Positions 1 through 8,740 of a DNA stretch of 64,000 bases are shown one piece after another. Made by a program: the position numbers and the translations under genes. A model generated the notes under the pieces. It was not told where the DNA came from, did no database searches, and saw only the letters and a list, made by a program, of their open reading frames with translations. Position 1 is the stretch's first letter; each line of letters starts with the position of its first letter. The DNA comes from Parabacteroides gordonii MS-1 = DSM 23371 (GTDB lineage Bacteria; Bacteroidota; Bacteroidia; Bacteroidales; Tannerellaceae), in assembly GCF_000969825.1 (NCBI RefSeq), contig NZ_KQ033920.1, positions 1,229,672-1,293,671 of the forward strand. Reading direction: 5' to 3'.

Positions 1-2742
1 AACGAAGTCAAGGAGAAGGTGGAGTTGGCTATGGCTGAGATGCCGCAGTCTATTGAACGCCCGGTGATACAAAAATCAAATATCAGCGACGCTCCAGTAC
101 TGACCATCGTGATGAGCGGCAACAAATCCGGTAAAGAACTATACGACCTTGCCGACAACAAACTGAAAAACCTCTTTACCCGTATCAACGGAGTCACGAA
201 AGTGAATATTATCGGTGGTGAAAAACGTGAGATCAAAATACTGGCAGATATGCGCCGTGCCGCCGAATTGGGTTTAAACCTCACTCAGGCGGGTCAAGCC
301 ATTCAGGCTGCCAACACCAAGCTGCCCGGTGGCACGTACGACTACGACGGCATGAATTTTTCTGTCGAAACCGGACAGGAAGTATCTTCTGTGCAAGCTA
401 TCAGCGAACTGATGATTTCGCACAAAGGGTATCCGCTGTCTGTCCGTGAGTTTGCCGTAGTGTGCGACAGCATCGAACGCCCTACGAATAAATCGACTTT
501 CCACGACTTGCAAAATGACCGATATTACAGCAATGTTGTTACACTTAATATCCTCAAAGAACCTAATGCCAACGAGGTGAAACTGGCACGTGCCATCAAG
601 GAAAAACTACCTGAATTTGAGCAAGAACTGCCCGAAGGCATCACCCTGAGTATTCCGTTCGACAACTCCGCCTACACGGAAAGTGCCGTGCACGATGCTT
701 TGCTGAACGTCATTCTCGGCATTATTCTTACCGGAGCGATCCTCTATCTCTTCATCGGCGACTATCGTACGGTGATTATTGTAAGTATCTCTATTCCTAT
801 CTCGCTCATTGCCAGTTTTATCGTATTGAAGCAGTTTAATGCCACGCTCAATATGATGACCCTGATGAGCTTTGCCGTCTCCATCGGAGCCCTTATTTCC
901 AACTCCATTGTGGTGATTGAGAATATTATCCGTCTGAAAAATGAAGGAATGCCCATCAAGCAGGCAGCCATAGAGGGTACGTCCGAGGTGACGATGGCGG
1001 TGATTGCATCAACGGGAACCAATCTGGTGGTTTTCCTGCCGATGGCGATGATGTCGTCCATGATAGGGGTGTATTTTGTGGAGTATGCACTGACTATCTC
1101 GGTGGCCACCGTCTTCTCGCTGCTCGTCTCATTCACACTGACACCGATGCTTGCCAGCATTCTGTTGAAGAAAGATTTGAAGGCAACCAAGTTCAATCAT
1201 TTTCTCGACCGTTTCTTCAATCGCCTCTCCGAACGCTACGGGCGTTCGTTGGATGTGCTGCTTGCTAAAAAACGTCGTGGGGTTCTGCTTTTTGTTGGGA
1301 TGATGTTTATCTTCATTGCGTCTTTCGGTCTATTGAATTTTATTGACTTCAATTTTATGCCGAAAGAGGATATGAACCGTGTATATGCGGAGGTTGAGCT
1401 TCCGGCGGGTTCCTCGCTGGAGACCTCAGGCGAATATGCCAAAAAATTAGAGCAGATTATCATGCAATACCCCGAAGTAAAAGCACTTCAAACGGTAATT
1501 GGCGAAAAAGGCATCATGCCCAAGGGTCCGAACCTGCTCAAAATAGTGGCACACTTATACCCGGCAGCCGAACGCAATCGGAGCAATATACAACTGTCGG
1601 AAATGTTGAAGGTGCAACTCGACAGCATCCCGTCGGTCAAATCATTGGTATCTGCCAACGGCATTGAAGGCGGTCTGCCGATTTCATTTATGTTGCAGTC
1701 GGAAAACGTAGAAGAGCTCAAAGCTACGAGTGCCAGAGTAGAAGCTGCGTTGCAGGAGATGGACGGAATCTCGGGCTACGAGGCAAACAACCGCAACGGA
1801 AACCGTCTTATACGTGTTATTCCAAGACAGGAAATTGTTTCGAGGCTGAACTTGACCGTATTTGATGTGGCAACTGCTATCAACAGCGGCATAAATGGCT
1901 CCAAAGTAGGTGTGTATAAAGAGAGTGGAAAGGAATATGACATCCGTATCAGCTACAACGAGCAAGACATCAGCGACATAGCACGCATCAAGAATATTCC
2001 GGTTCTGGTGAATGGAGAGCTCTATACGGTGGAGCGGTTGGCTGACATCACCTACGATATATCGCAGGCACAAATCTATCACGTCAACAAGCTCCCGACA
2101 GTGGAATTCGGTATTATGCCCAAAGATAATGTGTCGGATATGGAGATGCAGGGCAAAATCACTCAGTTGATGGACGAACTTCAGGCTCCGAAATCTGTGA
2201 CCGTGAAATGGGCGGGTATGGCGGAAGACATGGACGAGTCGCTGGCTGAACTTGCGTTTACCTTGATTCTATCTATCGTACTGCTCTATATGCTGATGGC
2301 CTCGCTGCTGGAAAACTTCTGGCATCCGTTCCTACTGCTCACCACACTGCCGATGGCTATGATCGGAGTATTGGTACTTGTATTCCTGAGCGGAACATCC
2401 TTGAATATGCTTTCGCTGATTGCCATCATCACCCTGTTGGGGTTGGCGGTAAACGACAGTATTTTGATATACGATTACAACCGTCAACTGCTCTCTCGAG
2501 GTCTGTCGCTCCACCAAGCAACCGTCCAATCGGCAAAAACCAAGCTCAAAACGGTCATCATGACCAGCGTGGCTATCGCTATCGGCACACTTCCTAATGC
2601 ACTTGAATTCGGAGGAGGAGCCGGAGCCGCATTTCGCACACCGATGGCACTGGTCACGATTGGCGGAATCATTACCTCGACCATCCTGACACTTTATGTA
2701 GTTCCTTCGCTGTTCTATATGGTGAAAAAGCGTAAGAATTAA
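1..2742 (+). CDS. RND-family efflux permease, 5' end outside window
   Basis: The reading frame is open from the first base, so the start lies upstream. The visible 913 codons cover most of an inner-membrane RND pump: a porter domain, a block of membrane helices near residues 230-390, a second porter domain and a C-terminal helix block near 750-905. RND pumps exchange protons for drugs or metals together with a membrane-fusion protein and an outer-membrane channel, presumably encoded upstream. In TM4, where AcrB-type pumps carry the proton-relay aspartates, this protein reads LISNSIVVIEN, with Ser (nt 898-900) and Asn. TM10 reads AVNDSILIYDY. The substrate cannot be told from the sequence. A two-component pair follows downstream on the same strand. 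Confidence 0.9.
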   Translation, partial: NEVKEKVELAMAEMPQSIERPVIQKSNISDAPVLTIVMSGNKSGKELYDLADNKLKNLFTRINGVTKVNIIGGEKREIKILADMRRAAELGLNLTQAGQAIQAANTKLPGGTYDYDGMNFSVETGQEVSSVQAISELMISHKGYPLSVREFAVVCDSIERPTNKSTFHDLQNDRYYSNVVTLNILKEPNANEVKLARAIKEKLPEFEQELPEGITLSIPFDNSAYTESAVHDALLNVILGIILTGAILYLFIGDYRTVIIVSISIPISLIASFIVLKQFNATLNMMTLMSFAVSIGALISNSIVVIENIIRLKNEGMPIKQAAIEGTSEVTMAVIASTGTNLVVFLPMAMMSSMIGVYFVEYALTISVATVFSLLVSFTLTPMLASILLKKDLKATKFNHFLDRFFNRLSERYGRSLDVLLAKKRRGVLLFVGMMFIFIASFGLLNFIDFNFMPKEDMNRVYAEVELPAGSSLETSGEYAKKLEQIIMQYPEVKALQTVIGEKGIMPKGPNLLKIVAHLYPAAERNRSNIQLSEMLKVQLDSIPSVKSLVSANGIEGGLPISFMLQSENVEELKATSARVEAALQEMDGISGYEANNRNGNRLIRVIPRQEIVSRLNLTVFDVATAINSGINGSKVGVYKESGKEYDIRISYNEQDISDIARIKNIPVLVNGELYTVERLADITYDISQAQIYHVNKLPTVEFGIMPKDNVSDMEMQGKITQLMDELQAPKSVTVKWAGMAEDMDESLAELAFTLILSIVLLYMLMASLLENFWHPFLLLTTLPMAMIGVLVLVFLSGTSLNMLSLIAIITLLGLAVNDSILIYDYNRQLLSRGLSLHQATVQSAKTKLKTVIMTSVAIAIGTLPNALEFGGGAGAAFRTPMALVTIGGIITSTILTLYVVPSLFYMVKKRKN

Positions 2743-2823
2743 TATGATGACAATTTATGCCGATAAGTATAAATATCTGATTATATTTGCATTACAATAA
2801 AAGTAAAACGTAAAAAACCAAAT

Positions 2824-3036
2824 ATGAGGAATAAAAATGAAATTGTAGTTCATGCAGGCATGATACTACAACTCATGCACAATACACACGGACTAACCTA
2901 TACCGAGTTGAAAGAGAAAAGCCAATTCTCGGACAAAGAACTGAGTATGGCCATAGGCTGGTTAGCGTGTGAAAACAAGATTTTGTTCTCATCGGATGAT
3001 GAGAAATTGTGTCTGAATGGTTACTTTTACTTCTAA
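2824..3036 (+). CDS. small winged-helix DNA-binding protein
   Basis: A 70-aa protein whose pattern (hydrophobic helix, YTELKEKSQFSDKELSMAIGWLA recognition region split by a turn, short basic-to-polar wing) fits the small winged helix-turn-helix proteins of the DUF2582 type common in Bacteroidetes. These are one-domain proteins of about 70 aa with unknown targets. It lies between the efflux permease and the sensor kinase on the same strand, so it may belong to the same regulatory unit. The call rests on pattern only. Confidence 0.6.
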   Translation: MRNKNEIVVHAGMILQLMHNTHGLTYTELKEKSQFSDKELSMAIGWLACENKILFSSDDEKLCLNGYFYF

Positions 3037-3046
3037 AAACAAAATT

Positions 3047-4108
3047 ATGCAGCAAAAAAGCTATATGAACTGGCAGACAGCAGCATGCCTTGCCGCCTTT
3101 ATCACCCTTATATTCGTGTTGCCGATGGTTTCGCCCTTGTACGTCAAGATGATGGGGGGAGAGATGTACGGTTTTGTAGTCAATGTGCCCAAATATATAT
3201 CTGTGCTTTACAGCGCAGGAAGTTTCTTTATTCTTTTGTTTTTACTCTTTGTCTTCGATTTTCGGCTGTTGAAGGGGACATATACGGCGGCAAAGCGAAA
3301 CGGATACCTTATAGGTGGAGTACTTCTGATCACACTACTATTCAGTTTCCTTCAGTTGCTTCTGTACAACAGTCTGTTCACCCCGGAGAGTAGTTGGTCT
3401 CTTTCTTCTGAGGTATTCGTCGCAATCATTCTGATTAACATATCGCTTGCTTTAACCGCAATCACTTTCTCGTACATCATCTACCTGTCTGAAAGGCGAC
3501 AGCAGTTGGCTCTTCAGTACGAAACGCTCAAAGTGGAGAATATGCAGGTACGCTACCAGGCACTCAAGAATCAGGTTGATCCGCATTTCTTGTTCAATAC
3601 GATGAGCATCCTCGACTCGCTGGTTGACGAGGATAGGCAGAAAACTCATGAATATATTCAGCGCTTTTCTTCCGTCTACCGTTATATTCTGCAAACCAAA
3701 GAGACCGTGACTCTGGATGAAGAACTCCGGTTCGTGGACGACTATTTCGGACTGCTGCAAGTTCGTTTTGGGGAATGCCTTACGCTCGACATGGAGATCA
3801 ATCCCAGTCTGAAAAGTTACTGCATTGTTCCTTTGGGACTGCAAACACTGGTGGAGAACGCCGTGCAGCATAACATCGTATCCCGCCAGCATCCGCTCCG
3901 CATAACGATCTGCACTACTTCTGACCATAATGTGATGGTCAGCAATAATCTTCAACCCAAAAATGTTTTGACTGGTTACGGTATCGGGCTTGCCAATCTT
4001 TCGGAACGTTGTATGCTCCGGTGGCAGAAAGAGGTCACGATCGAACAGACCAAAGATACATTCAGAGTTACCATACCATTAGTCCGTGAATCCAATAAAA
4101 GTGAATAA
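3047..4108 (+). CDS. LytS/YehU-type sensor histidine kinase
   Basis: A 353-aa membrane kinase. The first ~140 residues hold about four hydrophobic helices with no large periplasmic domain. They are followed by a short linker and a His_kinase (PF06580-type) domain with the H-box QVDPHFLFN and the N-box LVENAVQHN, ending in an ATP-binding glycine region (TGYGIGLANL). An earlier in-frame ATG at 3017 would overlap the preceding gene by 20 nt. ATG 3047 gives a 10-nt gap and is preferred. The response regulator starts 3 nt after the stop, so the two are surely cotranscribed. The signal sensed is unknown; position suggests control of the upstream efflux genes. Confidence 0.88.
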   Translation: MQQKSYMNWQTAACLAAFITLIFVLPMVSPLYVKMMGGEMYGFVVNVPKYISVLYSAGSFFILLFLLFVFDFRLLKGTYTAAKRNGYLIGGVLLITLLFSFLQLLLYNSLFTPESSWSLSSEVFVAIILINISLALTAITFSYIIYLSERRQQLALQYETLKVENMQVRYQALKNQVDPHFLFNTMSILDSLVDEDRQKTHEYIQRFSSVYRYILQTKETVTLDEELRFVDDYFGLLQVRFGECLTLDMEINPSLKSYCIVPLGLQTLVENAVQHNIVSRQHPLRITICTTSDHNVMVSNNLQPKNVLTGYGIGLANLSERCMLRWQKEVTIEQTKDTFRVTIPLVRESNKSE

Positions 4109-4111
4109 GTT

Positions 4112-4879
4112 ATGCGAATACTGATTATAGAAGACGAACAACTCACCGCCAAAAAACTGGTAGGTTTGTTAAATGAATTAATGCCGGATGCGGTTGTCAT
4201 GGGAGTGTTGCAATCCGTGAGCGAAAGTATCGAATGGTTCGGGAATAACCTGATGCCCGATCTCGTTTTTATGGATATACAATTGGCTGATGATATATCC
4301 TTTTCCATATTTGATAGTGTCGAATTAACGTGTCCCATTATCTTTACTACCGCATACGATGAATATGCCCTGAAAGCGTTCGAAGTAAACAGCATTGATT
4401 ATCTGCTGAAACCCGTCAGTCGTACTTCTCTGCAACGGTCATTGGACAAACTGCAACGGTTTTCTGCTGCCTATCAACCACAGGAGAGCATGGAGTTGAT
4501 TCGAAAGGTGGCGGATACGTTGTTGCGAGAAAATACCATTTATAAATCGTCTCTGCTCGTCTCCGTCCGAGACAAATTGATTCCGGTGAAAGTAGACGAT
4601 ATCGCGTATATCTATTTAGAAGACAAAAATTCAGTAGTAGTCCGGCATGATGGTACAAAATGTCGATTGGGTGGATTACTCGATGAAGTGATGCGACAGC
4701 TCAATCCGGTACAGTTTTACCGTGCTAATCGCCAGTTTATCATCTCTAAAGCAGCTGTAATCGACATCACTACATGGTTCGGAAACCGGGTGGTAGTCAA
4801 TCTTGGTGTAAATACCCCAGAAAAGATTATTGTGAGCCGAACCAATGTGCAGGAACTCAAGAAATGGCTGACGGAGTAA
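4112..4879 (+). CDS. LytTR-family response regulator
   Basis: A 255-aa cytoplasmic regulator. The receiver domain (about 1-120) has the acidic pair E7/D8, the phospho-acceptor D55 in LVFMDIQL, and a conserved Lys in the LLKPVS turn. The LytTR DNA-binding domain (about 150-250) contains VDDIAYIYLEDKNSVVV and the FYRANRQFIIS signature. It is the cognate partner of the kinase encoded 3 nt upstream. LytTR regulators bind paired direct repeats; no target site was identified here. Confidence 0.92.
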   Translation: MRILIIEDEQLTAKKLVGLLNELMPDAVVMGVLQSVSESIEWFGNNLMPDLVFMDIQLADDISFSIFDSVELTCPIIFTTAYDEYALKAFEVNSIDYLLKPVSRTSLQRSLDKLQRFSAAYQPQESMELIRKVADTLLRENTIYKSSLLVSVRDKLIPVKVDDIAYIYLEDKNSVVVRHDGTKCRLGGLLDEVMRQLNPVQFYRANRQFIISKAAVIDITTWFGNRVVVNLGVNTPEKIIVSRTNVQELKKWLTE

Positions 4880-5020
4880 TTTTAAAAACTATTCTGGAGA
4901 TATTTTATATTACACCATGCTTTAGACTAGTTTTTCACAAAGTGAATTATTCAGCGAACCCTAATTATTGGATGAATAGGAAGTTGTTTTATTTAGCAGA
5001 AAGTTAAAACGGGGATTTGT

Positions 5021-5884
5021 ATGCAGAAAAAATATGATGAAATTATGCAGGAGATAGATAGCCGGATGGCTGGTCTTGATCTGAACAAAAAGAATATCGT
5101 CACGGATTGTAGAGCGATGATCCATCTGTTAAAAGAAAAGTTGGCGGAAATGAAAGTATTTCTACAGTCTCATTCGTTCAAGAATGAAGTAGATGAAATT
5201 ATCTTCTTCAAATATCAGAAACCCACTTTGTTGGGACGACTTATCTATTTCTATAAAATTCTACGCATTGAGAGCCAACGCCCATTGGAGACAGAGGAGT
5301 TGGACAAATATTACGAGAAACAACAGTTAGAGCAAAAGTTATTTTTCGATCGTCATGTATCCTTTTTTCAGTATTATCGCAGCGGTAGCACCTATCAAGA
5401 TACACACTATTTTTTACGAGGACGGCAATACGATGTAATTGATGTAGATATATGTCCTTTTGATGAGAATTTTGAGTTTTCCACCGGGTATGATCAGCTG
5501 GTGGCACGTATTATTGCAATGGAGCTACTATATGCATTTCTCTCCTTTCGGCGAACATATCTGCAAAACGGCAATGATGGAGTATTGATGAGGTTGTTAA
5601 AAATGAGAGGTTCCTATCAATGGACTGGCTCTGTCGTCGAACTAGTAGAGTTGATGTATTCACTGGACGAGGTTAAGTGTATCAATAATGGAGAGATTAC
5701 CATCAATGAGCTAACTGCCTTTTTCGGAACGCTCTTTGATATAGATATTCGGGATAGTTACGGTGCTTTTTCAGATATAAAGAAACGCAAAGACGAAAGC
5801 CGCACTTATTTTCTTGACAAGTTGAGAGAACGGTTGAATAAGCGTATGGAGCGAGATGATGACAAAGAGCGGAAGCGAAGATAG
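5021..5884 (+). CDS. rteC: RteC-family mobile-element regulator
   Basis: A 287-aa protein with the RteC pattern: an N-terminal coiled region, the core FYQYYRSGSTYQDTHYFLRG, a winged-helix-like segment (TINELTAFFGTLFDIDIRD), and the C-terminal motif RKDESRTYFLDKLRERL. In CTnDOT-type elements RteC activates the excision operon that lies just downstream. Here no excision genes follow; the next gene is a truncated integrase on the other strand. The expected neighbours therefore appear to have been deleted. It marks the remnant of an integrative element, and its present function is doubtful. Confidence 0.82.
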   Translation: MQKKYDEIMQEIDSRMAGLDLNKKNIVTDCRAMIHLLKEKLAEMKVFLQSHSFKNEVDEIIFFKYQKPTLLGRLIYFYKILRIESQRPLETEELDKYYEKQQLEQKLFFDRHVSFFQYYRSGSTYQDTHYFLRGRQYDVIDVDICPFDENFEFSTGYDQLVARIIAMELLYAFLSFRRTYLQNGNDGVLMRLLKMRGSYQWTGSVVELVELMYSLDEVKCINNGEITINELTAFFGTLFDIDIRDSYGAFSDIKKRKDESRTYFLDKLRERLNKRMERDDDKERKRR

Positions 5885-6036
5885 TAATTGAAGCTGAAAG
5901 GTCTTGTTTTTGAAAATGAGAGATATTTTGTCGATTAATAAAATAAATGTTGTATCTTCGTATCTGTTAAGTTGCTCTTTGAGATATATGCAGAATAAAG
6001 CGAAGTACAGCTTCTTGCTCGTTTCTTATCTGTTAC
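5885..6036. other. short non-coding stretch, possible relic promoter
   Basis: There is no gene between rteC and the truncated integrase. A TATCTTCG box at about 5953 resembles the Bacteroidetes -7 consensus TAnnTTTG with one mismatch and would read rightward, where the excision operon of an RteC-type element would normally begin. What follows does not encode such an operon. Confidence 0.3.
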
Positions 6037-7143
6037 CTATTGAAAACGAATTGGTTGCAAATCATTCATTTTCAATAAGAAGCAAAATTTATAGTGTCTT
6101 GCAAGGTGGAACGTGATATTTTTGTCGATACCACATAGAACGGCAATTTCTTTCAAATAATCATTCATCTTTTGATTGCTGATAACAGGTAACAACTGAC
6201 CGTTTTTCAGTTTTCCCTCGTATTTGTTCAGGATAGCTTTAGGAATATCCAGCAAGCGGATGTTTGATGTTACTTTAGTCTTGTGACGTTTCTTTATAAT
6301 CCATAGATTATCATCAAATGCCAAACGTATGTCGTTACTGGTTAATTCGCATATATCCACGTATGAAAGTCCCGTATAGCAGCTAAAAATGAAAATATCC
6401 CGTACCTGCTCCAATCGCTTTGAAGCAAAATCCTTATTGCATATCCTGCTTATCTCGTCCTTGTCAAGATACCCTCTTTCTATATACTCGAATTTCAGTT
6501 TATAATTGGCGAACGGGTCGGCTGTTATCAATCCTGTACCCTGTGCAAAGTTTACCACCGTGCGGAAACGCTGTATAAACTTCATTGCCGTATTGGGTGA
6601 ACAATCGTGGTTCTTTATTATATACAGGTAGAAATTCTCAATAAATACTTTGTTGATTTGACGTATCGGCAAATCCGATACACGATATTCATCTTTCATG
6701 TATTGGGTTAAGCGTAACTTTGTCAGTTCGTATCTGCTGTACGTTTTTGGTGTGGCTTCTCCTGCTTCGACCTTTTTCTTGTATTGGTCGTTGTGCTGGG
6801 GGAAAAAAGAAATAATAGTATTTGCTTCTTCCTCTTTTCCCAATAGTGCATTTTTCACGCTTTCGGGTGTAACATAGCTATCCCGCATTAATTGATTGTG
6901 GAAGTGGGAACGGATATTTGCTTTGATGTCGTCCAGCATGGAATTAAGCCTTTGTATCTCCATTGATTTACCTATGGCTCTGCCGGATTTCCAGTTAGTT
7001 TCTAATACTTCTAACTTGGTATTGAATTGGGTCTGTTTGCCGTTGATTGTGATACGGGCATGAATGGGTACTAAACCATTCTTTTTCATCTTGTCTTTTT
7101 TCAGGTAAAACAATACGCTGAAAGTACTTTTTTCATTCTTCAT
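6037..7143 (-). pseudogene. tyrosine integrase truncated before its catalytic tyrosine
   Basis: A Bacteroides-type phage integrase: an N-terminal arm-binding region (MKNEKSTFSVLFYLKK), a SAM-like core-binding domain near 110-210, and a catalytic domain with YTGLSYVDI (box I, Arg replaced by Ser as in IntDOT-like enzymes), the Lys region KKRHKTK and HLARH (HxxR). Directly after HLARH, near nt 6095, homology stops and about 18 unrelated residues lead to a stop. The LGH box and the nucleophilic Tyr are missing, roughly 60-70 residues. It should not be able to recombine DNA. An in-frame ATG at 7167 would add eight residues. It lies beside the left copy of the tRNA-Lys 3' end in the same orientation as the intact integrase at the right copy. 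Confidence 0.85.
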
Positions 7144-7241
7144 AATCTCACTTTTTTTAGATTGCAAAACTAATTTTAATCACTGTAAATGAGATAAATA
7201 GAGTATAGACAAATCACGTCAAAAGTAAGCCATTTTCCGAC

Positions 7242-7283
7242 AATCGTACCCCCTAATCGTTTTTTGGGGAAGGGGGTACGATT
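7242..7283. repeat. 12-bp perfect inverted repeat near the old integrase end
   Basis: Arms AATCGTACCCCC (7242-7253) and GGGGGTACGATT (7272-7283) are perfectly complementary around an 18-nt spacer. A similar but not identical arm pair (AAATCGTGG/CCACGATTT, 37050-37092) occurs at the matching place between the intact integrase and the tRNA-Lys terminator. A recombinase or accessory-factor site is a plausible role; this is inference. Confidence 0.6.
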
Positions 7284-7344
7284 TGGATACTCAACCGTGT
7301 CTTTTCGTGCCCCTTTTTTGTCTTTTAGGCAAGACTGAAACAAT

Positions 7345-7380
7345 AAAAAAAGTCCTACAATACGTTGATATTGTAGGACT
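7345..7380 (-). terminator. intrinsic terminator, probably the original one of tRNA-Lys
   Basis: A perfect 11-bp stem (7351-7361 with 7370-7380, loop of 8) is followed on the minus strand by six T (7345-7350). It lies about 40 nt beyond the 14-bp tRNA 3'-end copy, the same layout as the terminator beyond the intact tRNA-Lys gene. It is therefore read as a tRNA terminator carried along when the second element inserted. Confidence 0.75.
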
Positions 7381-7420
7381 TGTCTCTTTTTTGTCGCCGT
7401 TTGGCTTTGTTCTTATGTGA

Positions 7421-7434
7421 TCCGCCTGGGATTC
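7421..7434 (-). other. attachment-site copy (3' end of tRNA-Lys)
   Basis: GTGATCCGCCTGGG here is identical to 37203-37216, which spans the 3' end and part of the T-arm of tRNA-Lys. Homology stops right after it (ATTCTCC here, GTTCGAAC in the tRNA). Duplicated tRNA 3' ends are the usual product of integrase-mediated insertion. Together with flanking terminators and integrases at both copies, this supports an att junction between the older element to the left and the younger one to the right. Confidence 0.7.
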
Positions 7435-7500
7435 TCCTTACAGAGTTACCACGCTGATATTTAAAACTTTATATTTTTAGCTTCAAGCATATCCCATGAT

Positions 7501-7647
7501 TTAACCCACTAATTTGCTACGTGCTTTTGCGATAGTTTGCTCATGGAGAATACTGAAAGCAAAGATAAGTACTTTCTTTAAATCTACAAAATTAGGGGTA
7601 ATATGCATTTGTTTCCACCAGAAAGTGAACGCTTTACGTATCACCAT
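7501..7647 (-). CDS. possible 48-aa small ORF, unknown
   Basis: An ATG at 7647 opens a 48-codon frame ending at 7501, with aromatic and basic content (FTFWWKQMH) and a closing basic helix. A stop lies three codons upstream, so the start is fixed. It sits in the otherwise gene-poor left end of the element, between the att copy and abiE. No family is recognised and no clear promoter was found. It may be a real small gene, a fragment or chance. Confidence 0.25.
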   Translation of the reverse strand: MVIRKAFTFWWKQMHITPNFVDLKKVLIFAFSILHEQTIAKARSKLVG

Positions 7648-7688
7648 TGACAATCACCGACTTATCTTTTCTTTCATCGGAAAATCCA

Positions 7689-7742
7689 CACGATTTAGCA
7701 CACGATTATTTCTCATCGTTTTGCCCGTGATTTAACACGATT
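7689..7742. repeat. three CACGATT repeats, possible integrase arm sites
   Basis: CACGATT occurs at 7689-7695, 7701-7707 and 7736-7742, about 270-320 bp inside the left att copy. The same heptamer occurs as an inverted pair inside the right end (37050-37092). Integrases of the lambda and CTnDOT type bind such arm sites inside both ends of their elements. Direct integrase binding here is inference. The rest of 7435-7951 shows no convincing gene apart from the weak small ORF. Confidence 0.45.
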
Positions 7743-7951
7743 GTTACTGCAAAGTTAAGAAAGAATATTAAATTAATCCATTGTTTGACCGAAAAGTTGA
7801 AATAATTAGTCTTTTTACTTCTCTTGTGCAGCAAAAATAGGGCATAACAGAAATAGAAGGTAATTTTTATGGCGGTAAAATTTACGGCTGTTTAATTTGC
7901 CTTTCCATTGTTCCGAAACGGTCATTTCCGAAATGTGCATTTCGCATCGAA

Positions 7952-8740
7952 TTATTCTGTAAGCGAATTAACGAAATCCCCAAACCTCAAAATCTTCTCA
8001 CTATTCGCTTTATTGAAAAGCAAGTGCTCAAAATCCTTTTGCTTCTTCTTCAAATCGACTGTTTTCAGCAATTCGCCTGCTGCCTGTTTGAACTCCTGCA
8101 AATTATGTACTCCGCAACGCTTTGAAAGAAAATCGTAATCGGGTTTTGACTGCGAAAGCAAAAACATCAGGTCGTAAAAATCACGTCCTTTGGCGCGGGC
8201 TAACATGGCGGCAATTTTCATACTGCACAATACACCATCAGAAGGAACGGGAAACGGGAAAAAGAATCCGTACCCTTTGATATTTGTGATAACAGGGGGA
8301 TAAGCAATTCCTTGGTATTGGCTTTCGACCTTTATCAAAAAGCGTTCTTCCTTATGTCCGCTCAATCCCAAATCGAATAACAGTTCAGGAAAATGAATAT
8401 TACGCCGGAAGGCTGTTAGCTTTGGATTTTTTTTATCTTTTGCCTCCACGCGTAATCCTGAACGTTCCAGAAACTGAATTACGCCGTTTGTCATTTCAAT
8501 AAACTCGTCTTTCGACAGGTTTTTGCAGTCAAAATCCAAATCTTCAGAAAACCGGTCTATCCCTTTTACTAAACGCAGGTTTGTCCCACCGATAAAAGCC
8601 ATCTTTTGGATGTTTGGCGTAGAAGAAAGGTAATCCAGAATCATCAACTGTAAATACTCTTTTAGTATGTGCTTATCGAACCCCGAATTTCCACGGATTT
8701 GAACCGGAAAATAATTTCTTATCTGTTCAATCTGTATCAT
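7952..8740 (-). CDS. abiEii: AbiEii-type nucleotidyltransferase toxin
   Basis: A 262-aa protein of the nucleotidyltransferase AbiEii/AbiGii family. Visible motifs are FIGGTNLRLVKG and RFSEDLDFD, the GG and acidic metal-binding elements of the polymerase-beta fold. The family is the toxin half of a type IV toxin-antitoxin and abortive phage infection system; characterised relatives transfer nucleotides to tRNA or other targets and block growth. It overlaps the upstream antitoxin gene by 4 nt, so translation is probably coupled. Length is normal for short family members and the gene looks intact. Confidence 0.87.
   Translation of the reverse strand: MIQIEQIRNYFPVQIRGNSGFDKHILKEYLQLMILDYLSSTPNIQKMAFIGGTNLRLVKGIDRFSEDLDFDCKNLSKDEFIEMTNGVIQFLERSGLRVEAKDKKNPKLTAFRRNIHFPELLFDLGLSGHKEERFLIKVESQYQGIAYPPVITNIKGYGFFFPFPVPSDGVLCSMKIAAMLARAKGRDFYDLMFLLSQSKPDYDFLSKRCGVHNLQEFKQAAGELLKTVDLKKKQKDFEHLLFNKANSEKILRFGDFVNSLTE

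Noticed and set aside
274-513. Minus-strand frames inside the RND gene (here and up to 2684)
   Set aside because: They lie wholly within a well-supported gene in another frame and show no domain pattern or start context.
5904-6116. 70-aa plus-strand frame after rteC
   Set aside because: It overlaps the truncated integrase, has low-complexity hydrophobic composition and no family pattern; treated as chance.
7514-7735. 73-aa plus-strand frame at the element's left end
   Set aside because: Composition is unlike the neighbouring proteins and it is antisense to a more protein-like short frame and to the CACGATT repeats.
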